A stretch of DNA of 16,465 nucleotides from JBBQBM01 sp038317375. Its GTDB lineage: Bacteria > Patescibacteriota > Saccharimonadia > Saccharimonadales > JAGQMS01. This document shows, in pieces, positions 11,742 through 16,465 of the stretch. Position numbers and translations under genes: made by a program. The stretch spans positions 1-16,465 of the forward strand of contig JBBQBM010000008.1 of assembly GCA_038317375.1 (NCBI GenBank), written 5' to 3'. Positions within the stretch are counted from its first letter, which is position 1; every line of letters begins with the position of its first letter. Below the pieces are notes generated by a model. That model saw nothing but the letters and a program-made list of their open reading frames with translations. It ran no database searches and was not told the origin of the DNA.

Positions 11742-12797
11742 CTACTTACATTTTACTTGGCAGTGCTCGCGGATATTACTGTCGTGCTCGGCAAGTGTTT
11801 TGCCATAATAGGTCTTATCGTCATCGCCAGATAAGAAGAATAAGTAGTCGGTGCTGGAAGGGTTAGAGACTCCATCTAGTGCTGTTTCATCAAAATTAGC
11901 GATTGGCCCTGGTGGCAAACCTGTATAGAGCCTGGTGTTGTATGGGTCTTCAAGGCCTGGCCATGCAATACCACCGTGAACAGCTGCTGCATATTCGTAA
12001 GTCACATCTGAGCCGAGGGCGATGCCTTCCTTTAGACGTTTCAAAAAAATCTGGCCGACAACTAAACGATCTTCTGACAAATGCACCTCTTTCTCAATTA
12101 TTGAAGCAATTGTTATTGCTTCGTGGGGCGAAAGGCCTTGCCGACTAAACGCTTTAATACGATCCGGTGTTAGCCTCTTAGCCATCTCGTCTAGCGACAA
12201 GACAACTAGAGATTTGGCTGTAGTCGCCGAAGTTCTATGGAAGGATTCAGGATATAGGTAACCTTCTAGGCTTGCTCCTTTTGGCTTTGAGAAAAGCGCC
12301 GGATGGTCTTCGTACTGTGTAGGCTCTAGGGCAGCATCAACTTCGGCTTCTGTGAAACCGCTCTTTATAAACCTAGCTTTTACTTGGTCTAGTCTTAGCC
12401 CAGGGGGGATAGTGAAAAGCTCGCTAGCTTCTTGACCGCTGACTAAAATATCGATGTTCTCTGGTGTAGTAAAACTTGAATTAAAATCATACACTCCATG
12501 CCTTAAGGCTTCGGCTTTCTCGTGCCCTCGAACATAAATCTTAAATGCAAGGGCATTCCTTATAACGCCTTCTTTTTTAAGCAAGATCGAAATGTCGTCA
12601 ACAGAACTATTGATGGGAACCTCGACCGTAATGATCCGGCTTGCGGAAGTAAGAGGTTTTAAGTTTTGGTCATACCAAATCCTTGAACCAACCAAAGCCG
12701 CGGCCATTAAGGTCGCCAATACTACTAGGGCAACAACTGCGATTTTTCGCCAACGCATTTTAGTCTTTAGTTTTTTAGAAAATATGAATTTTGTCAT
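11742..12797 (-). CDS. mltG: endolytic transglycosylase MltG (YceG-like)
   Basis: MltG is a membrane-anchored lytic transglycosylase that cuts nascent peptidoglycan and is thought to set glycan chain length. The 351 residues show a basic N-terminus, one transmembrane helix (about 18-38), a LysM-like region (about 55-125) and the YceG catalytic domain. Visible motifs are LEGYLYPESF (177-186), ITIASIIEKE with the catalytic glutamate at about 235, LGSDVTYEYA and the signature YNTRLYTGLPPGPIAN (286-301). The usual proline after IAN is replaced by F-D. The C-terminus has two cysteines (CQVKCK), which are not usual for the family. The start codon overlaps the ruvX stop as ATGA, so translation is coupled. 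It confirms that this organism builds and trims a peptidoglycan wall. Confidence 0.95.
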   Translation of the reverse strand: MTKFIFSKKLKTKMRWRKIAVVALVVLATLMAAALVGSRIWYDQNLKPLTSASRIITVEVPINSSVDDISILLKKEGVIRNALAFKIYVRGHEKAEALRHGVYDFNSSFTTPENIDILVSGQEASELFTIPPGLRLDQVKARFIKSGFTEAEVDAALEPTQYEDHPALFSKPKGASLEGYLYPESFHRTSATTAKSLVVLSLDEMAKRLTPDRIKAFSRQGLSPHEAITIASIIEKEVHLSEDRLVVGQIFLKRLKEGIALGSDVTYEYAAAVHGGIAWPGLEDPYNTRLYTGLPPGPIANFDETALDGVSNPSSTDYLFFLSGDDDKTYYGKTLAEHDSNIREHCQVKCK

Positions 12798-13207
12798 TTC
12801 TTGTTTGCCTCATCAAAATATCTGAGAATTTCGGCCGCAGCAACAGCATCTAGGCCTTTAGATTTTATCACTTCTTTAGGAAAGCTCTGTGCCGCAACAG
12901 AAGATAATGTTTCGTCTTGAAGAATAATCGGTAGATTAACTGCTGGTCTAAGTACTGTGTCGATAAAGTCTTTTGTCGACTTTGTCTGAGCTGTTTCTTG
13001 GCCGTCCATGTTTCGGGGCAAGCCAACAACTATTAGGTCTATTGATTCGTCGATGACTATTTTATTTAGTTCATCCACAAATTTATCGTCGTTGCTGAGT
13101 GTCATTAAGGCTTCAGGCAATCGTGCAATAGAACTAATCCGAGCAATGCCGATTCGTTTCGAACCAACGTCAACCCCAAGTGCGTTTGTATATTTAGTTA
13201 TTTGCAT
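12794..13207 (-). CDS. ruvX: RuvX/YqgF-family RNase H-fold nuclease (Holliday junction resolvase-like)
   Basis: This is an RNase H-fold protein of the YqgF/RuvX family, associated with pre-16S rRNA 5' maturation and proposed as an alternative Holliday junction resolvase. The 137 residues carry LGVDVGSKRIGIA with the catalytic D13, IVVGLPRNMDG in the middle, LQDETLSSVAAQ with the conserved D-E, and GLDAVAAAEILRYF with the last aspartate. The ATG at 13207 is used; a TTG one codon upstream is less likely. It overlaps the upstream gene (13194-14867) by 14 bp and the downstream mltG by 4 bp, so it is embedded in a coupled operon. In many bacteria ruvX lies beside mltG, which supports both names. 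Confidence 0.93.
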   Translation of the reverse strand: MQITKYTNALGVDVGSKRIGIARISSIARLPEALMTLSNDDKFVDELNKIVIDESIDLIVVGLPRNMDGQETAQTKSTKDFIDTVLRPAVNLPIILQDETLSSVAAQSFPKEVIKSKGLDAVAAAEILRYFDEANKK

Positions 13208-14867
13208 CAAATATTATTGTAATACGACCGACCTTCTTTGGGGTGCTAAATACCCAGAACGGTTCGTAATGAACTTCGACCGAGGCAATGTCGGGGCGAG
13301 AAGAGATAATCTGCTTGGTAGCTCCACCGCTCTTCCCGGCTACCTCTCGAGCAATTGTGCCGGCGTCTAGTTTCGGTCCGGCTATGCCTGTCCCTGAAAG
13401 GCTCATTTTTGCCTCGCCTGCGCTAGGACGTTCAAGTTGGCCAATCTTTGCCGAGTTAATTCCCGAGTCATAGATTTTTTGTTTTTTTGTATCGATCTTG
13501 GCGTTTTGAGTAGTAGTCAGTAGCTTTTCGATATCGGTTAAGCTAACACCGAGCATCTGGTAGGTGAATGGAAGACTCAGGGTTGCCTCACTAGCCTCTT
13601 CGCCTTCTTTTGGCGAGGAAGTTGGTTCTCCCTCGGCCGCAATAAAGGTCTCTACTAAGCCGAACTTAGAGGAGGTTTTGAAGAGGGTCGATAGCTCGAG
13701 CTTTTGTTCATCCGTACTCTTTGCGGTTATAGTTTTTTTTGCTGCTTCGATATCTTCGCTACTAACAACCGTCACTATATTGCTAGTACCACCCCCCATA
13801 TTCGAACCATTAGCCACGATGCCCGAAATACTTGAGGTATATGGACCGGCGTGTAGATTATAGTTTTCACCTCCACTGGTCGCAGTAACGTTAACATCTT
13901 TACTGTCACCAAAGGTTGCACTCTTACATGTATTTCCCTGAAAAGTAGAGATGGGCAAAACAACATCTGCCGTACTTACAAAAGTGAAGCCGTTACTTGT
14001 AAAACTGGTTCCGGAAGGAACTGTGTGAGTACTGGCATCTTTTATGCAATTAGTAAGTGTCATTGTTCCGGTGGCCTTATTCCCTTTGTCTTGTTTGCCG
14101 GTAGCTATAAACTTCTCTGTTAGGGTTTTCTTAACTTCTTTTTGTTCGGCAGGAAGAACTTTTGTAGTTTCGTCTAACTTGACCTGTGCGATATTGGCGG
14201 TAAATTCTAGGCGAGTTTCTACATTACTTTTCTCGGTAGATATTGTAATGGTTGCCCTGGGCCAAACGAAAGTCGCAAAAAATAAAAAGATAGCAACGGA
14301 AAGGCCGATTCCGCTAAATATAAAGATCCTCTTTCTAAACCTATCGAAGCTTGGAACGCTCAACTTTTTGTCTTTTTTTGCACGTGGTTCATCTTTTTTA
14401 TCATTAGAATCCTCTGGGTCCAGATTATCAAGTTCAATAGTGTCATCGTCGATCACTAAAGAATCCTTAGGTACTACTATGGGAGCCTTATCTCCGGATA
14501 ACTCACCTATACTTTTTGCAGGATCGACAGCCGGTTCGTCTAACGGCTCGCTAACGATTGTTTCTGTAATGTCTGAATCTGGTTTTTCGGGCAGATAAGG
14601 CTTAGACGTTAGCGACTCCGCAACCCGCATCCGTGTCAGGCCGGCCAACTTAAGAATCGGAAGCTCGGAAGTTATTAGTACCAGATTTTTCTTGGCTTCT
14701 TCGGCTGCGCGTTTAAGTAGTCGGAGATTAACGCTGCTGTGCAAAGCATCAGCACGTTTAGGTAGGACTGCGGCGACAATCGTTTCTTTGCTGGATACTA
14801 CCCTGTCAATAATTCCCGTAATGTCATCGTCAACATCAATGTAAATTGTTTCTTTTGTTTGGCTCAT
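13194..14867 (-). CDS. large single-pass protein, baseplate J/gp47-like CPR type
   Basis: This 557-residue protein has a compact N-terminal cytoplasmic domain (about 1-92: IYIDVDDDITGIIDRVVSS, AAVLPKRADALHSSVNLRLL, NLVLITSEL), a long acidic low-complexity linker (about 93-165, rich in D, E, P and S), a basic patch, one transmembrane helix (about 181-202) and an exported region of about 350 residues rich in T and S. That region has ATGTMTLTN and an HTVPSGTSFTS segment, a pattern typical of baseplate-J-like proteins, and ends in a compact beta domain. From memory of CPR genomes, similar proteins with this N-terminus are common and often lie beside a PilM- or FtsA-like gene. The stop/start overlaps (ATGA with the ATPase gene, 14 bp with ruvX) suggest it works with the ATPase, perhaps as the trans-envelope part of a pilus or division complex. 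Its function is inferred from context only. Confidence 0.7.
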   Translation of the reverse strand: MSQTKETIYIDVDDDITGIIDRVVSSKETIVAAVLPKRADALHSSVNLRLLKRAAEEAKKNLVLITSELPILKLAGLTRMRVAESLTSKPYLPEKPDSDITETIVSEPLDEPAVDPAKSIGELSGDKAPIVVPKDSLVIDDDTIELDNLDPEDSNDKKDEPRAKKDKKLSVPSFDRFRKRIFIFSGIGLSVAIFLFFATFVWPRATITISTEKSNVETRLEFTANIAQVKLDETTKVLPAEQKEVKKTLTEKFIATGKQDKGNKATGTMTLTNCIKDASTHTVPSGTSFTSNGFTFVSTADVVLPISTFQGNTCKSATFGDSKDVNVTATSGGENYNLHAGPYTSSISGIVANGSNMGGGTSNIVTVVSSEDIEAAKKTITAKSTDEQKLELSTLFKTSSKFGLVETFIAAEGEPTSSPKEGEEASEATLSLPFTYQMLGVSLTDIEKLLTTTQNAKIDTKKQKIYDSGINSAKIGQLERPSAGEAKMSLSGTGIAGPKLDAGTIAREVAGKSGGATKQIISSRPDIASVEVHYEPFWVFSTPKKVGRITIIFDANN

Positions 14868-16156
14868 ATTTTTAACATCCGATTTAGGCGATCACGAACA
14901 GAAACGCCGGGGTTATCGAACACTCCTAGTGTATCAGCCGCAACTCTTAGAAGTCCCATGGCGGTGATAAATGTGTGGTCGGGTTCGCGGTCGGTCGTGT
15001 CGACGATACCAACGACTTGGTCGGGCATAATGTATTGGACGATAGGGCGCTTAGTGAAAGGTAGGTCCTTAAACCAGTTTCGCTCTTTGAGTGCTTTAAC
15101 CAAAATCTCAAGACTAGCACCACCGCCACAAAGTAATATCTGGTGCGGAAGATGGTCGAGCTTTTCGAATTCACCGAGAGCTAGCTCTACTCCATTTAGC
15201 CAAACTTCTAAGGTTTTGTTCAGGGCCGCTTCGACTGGAGCGCGTTGCGCCTGTGGTGTTCGGTTTGTACTGAGCCCAACCTTTAGGGCTTCTGCAGTTA
15301 CATAATCAACATTCAGGTCGCGCTCAATTGCTTTAGTGAATATCCGACCACCGATACTAAACATTTTAGTACCTTCAACTCCGCCCTCATTTACGACGGC
15401 AATATCGGTTGTACCGCCGCCGACATCTATTAAGATTGCGCTCATTGTAGAGTTAGCGTCATTGCCAATAACCGATCGCGCTACACCAAAGGGCTCGGCC
15501 GCTACGGCTAAAAGATCCATATCGAGCTCATTGGCACACTTTTCTAGAGCGCCGATGTGTATTTGTGGCGCAAATGCCGTATAGAGCTGAACGGTGACAT
15601 CCTTACCCTGAAAACCGACCGGGTTAGTAACTTTATAGCCGTCAATCTCCATGCTCACAAGTGCGCTATTAACTAGCTTAACCTCTGGAGTTTTACCGCC
15701 TGTTTCTTCTTGAATCTTAGCTTTAGCGCGCTCAGACGCTCTTTCTTGAATCAGCTGAATCATCCTGTCGATTTCGGTGATATCTAGCGCCCGGTTAGGG
15801 TCCTTGCGACTAATTTTGATGGTTGTAGTGTTGCCCTGTACAAGCTCGCCAGCAATACCAATGACACATGTTCGACTAGTAGCGCCAGACGATTGCTCGG
15901 CCTGGTTTAAGGCGGCGTCGCAGTTAGCAACTACCGCCGAAATGTCAGCTATCGCGCCGGCCTGCATATCTGCCAAGTTTTGACGGACACGAGACGAGCC
16001 AATAATGTTGAGTTGGTCGCCATGAATAGTGGCGATTAATACTTTGACAAATTCTGTCCCAATATCAAGAGCCACAATCCGCTGAGCTTTTTCGCCACGA
16101 GACTTAAAACTGTGTTTTTTGAGCTTGGCTGCAACAGCCGAAACTTTTTTAAGCAT
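14864..16156 (-). CDS. FtsA/PilM-like actin-fold ATPase
   Basis: This is an actin-fold ATPase of the FtsA/PilM group, 430 residues long. Visible parts: phosphate-1 loop ALDIGTEFVKVLIA (about 29-42), the SHS2-type insertion region (about 95-200, with GFQGKDVTVQLYTAFA), phosphate-2 loop ILIDVGGGTTDIAV (241-254), the SIGGRIFTKAIERDL helix and the adenosine motif LLCGGGAS (341-348). The C-terminus (SVRDRLNRMLKI) could be an amphipathic membrane-targeting helix as in FtsA. It may be a cell-division FtsA or the PilM of a type IV pilus; no ftsZ or pilNOQ is in view to decide. The overlap by ATGA with the trans-envelope gene 13194-14867 favours a membrane machine. No RBS is seen; TAAAAT lies 7 bases before the ATG at 16156. 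alaS ends 36 bp upstream. Confidence 0.85.
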   Translation of the reverse strand: MLKKVSAVAAKLKKHSFKSRGEKAQRIVALDIGTEFVKVLIATIHGDQLNIIGSSRVRQNLADMQAGAIADISAVVANCDAALNQAEQSSGATSRTCVIGIAGELVQGNTTTIKISRKDPNRALDITEIDRMIQLIQERASERAKAKIQEETGGKTPEVKLVNSALVSMEIDGYKVTNPVGFQGKDVTVQLYTAFAPQIHIGALEKCANELDMDLLAVAAEPFGVARSVIGNDANSTMSAILIDVGGGTTDIAVVNEGGVEGTKMFSIGGRIFTKAIERDLNVDYVTAEALKVGLSTNRTPQAQRAPVEAALNKTLEVWLNGVELALGEFEKLDHLPHQILLCGGGASLEILVKALKERNWFKDLPFTKRPIVQYIMPDQVVGIVDTTDREPDHTFITAMGLLRVAADTLGVFDNPGVSVRDRLNRMLKI

Positions 16157-16192
16157 ATCCGTTATTTTACCACAAAACGACCACTAAAATCG

Positions 16193-16465
16193 CTATGCAA
16201 GGATGGCTTTTATGCGACGAATGCCCGCCGAGGAACTTTCTTCTTTTGAGATTTTGAACTTTTTGTCACCTTCGCCTAAAGCACCAGTATGTTCAACGTG
16301 CGGGCCACCACAAATCTCTCGGCTAAAGTGCTCACCCCCTGGATCGCCTACAGTATAAACTTTGACCGTAACACCGTATTTGTCTCCAAAAGCCCCCATC
16401 ACTCCATTAGCTAATGCCTCTTTAGTATTTTCCTCGCGCCAAGTCATCGGCCAGTCTTTTTTGAT
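16193..16465 (-). CDS. alaS: alanyl-tRNA synthetase, C-terminal end of the gene
   Basis: This is the last 90 codons of a minus-strand gene that enters from the window end. The translation includes YGVTVKVYTVGD, then HFSREICGGPHVEHTG and KISKEESSSAGIRRIKAIL. This is the second half of the AlaRS editing domain, with the CxxxH zinc ligands (C-GGP-H; T is more usual than P) and the SAGIRRI end of the domain. In canonical AlaRS a coiled-coil and C-Ala domain of well over 100 residues follow, but here a stop codon comes three codons after RRIKAI. The protein therefore lacks C-Ala and no C-Ala gene follows. The frame stays open to 16465, so the visible ATG at 16447 is internal. AlaRS charges tRNA-Ala and removes mischarged Ser and Gly. 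Confidence 0.92.
   Translation of the reverse strand: MKKDWPMTWREENTKEALANGVMGAFGDKYGVTVKVYTVGDPGGEHFSREICGGPHVEHTGALGEGDKKFKISKEESSSAGIRRIKAILA

Noticed and set aside
14044..15305. Plus-strand open frames at 14044-14598 and 14859-15305
   Set aside because: They are antisense to the baseplate-J-like and FtsA/PilM-like genes. The products are low-complexity serine-rich reverse translations.
1..16465. tRNA, rRNA and CRISPR arrays
   Set aside because: I saw no cloverleaf with a TTCGAAT-type arm in a sensible context, no rRNA segments, and no regularly spaced direct repeats.

Overview
The window looks like a chromosomal segment of a Patescibacteria (CPR) bacterium, most likely a Saccharibacteria (TM7) relative. 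This is inferred from gene content, not from a marker-gene comparison. The points in favour are: an FtsA/PilM-like ATPase overlapping a large single-pass protein of the kind seen in CPR genomes, which in turn overlaps ruvX and mltG; an alanyl-tRNA synthetase that stops right after its editing domain; many genes without a Shine-Dalgarno sequence; and small unrecognised membrane proteins. TGA is used as a stop, so the code is the standard one and not the Gracilibacteria type.

Left part (1-3123). The 5' end of uvrC (minus strand) is followed by a run of minus-strand accessory genes: a coupled pair of small membrane proteins (460-573, 210-473), a 129-residue two-helix membrane protein (742-1131) and a 561-residue protein with three N-terminal helices and a large, probably extracellular domain (1351-3036). 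The first two units (111-650 and 666-1155) each lie between imperfect inverted repeats of about 30 bp and each end in a strong hairpin, so they look like two tandem cassettes inserted upstream of uvrC. A good sigma-70 promoter (1190-1218) sits just outside the outer repeat and reads inward.

Middle part (3124-8937). On the plus strand there is a DedA-family membrane protein and a pair of small coupled genes (3899-4141 and 4138-4278; the second is very short). On the minus strand are a small hypothetical gene and full-length uvrA. The 170-nt uvrA leader can fold into an elaborate structure that reaches the translation start, and the wobble positions show that the minus strand is the RNA. Upstream of it is a fourth accessory membrane-protein gene (7657-8157) with its own promoter, strong RBS and hairpin. 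Divergent from it are a PGPGW-type membrane protein (8252-8665) and a small membrane protein (8722-8937).

Right part (8934-16465). On the minus strand are sbcB (exonuclease I), obgE, mltG, ruvX, the large baseplate-J-like single-pass protein, the FtsA/PilM-like ATPase and the 3' end of alaS. Three successive junctions from the FtsA/PilM-like gene to mltG overlap by 4 to 14 bp, which points to a translationally coupled operon that may link envelope, pilus or division functions (FtsA/PilM-like, MltG) with RuvX and, after a short gap, ribosome assembly (ObgE). A 30-bp perfect palindrome separates obgE from sbcB.

The best candidates for something undescribed are the inverted-repeat cassettes with their outside promoter, the shared GNRA-capped hairpin architecture behind the accessory genes, and the structured uvrA leader.
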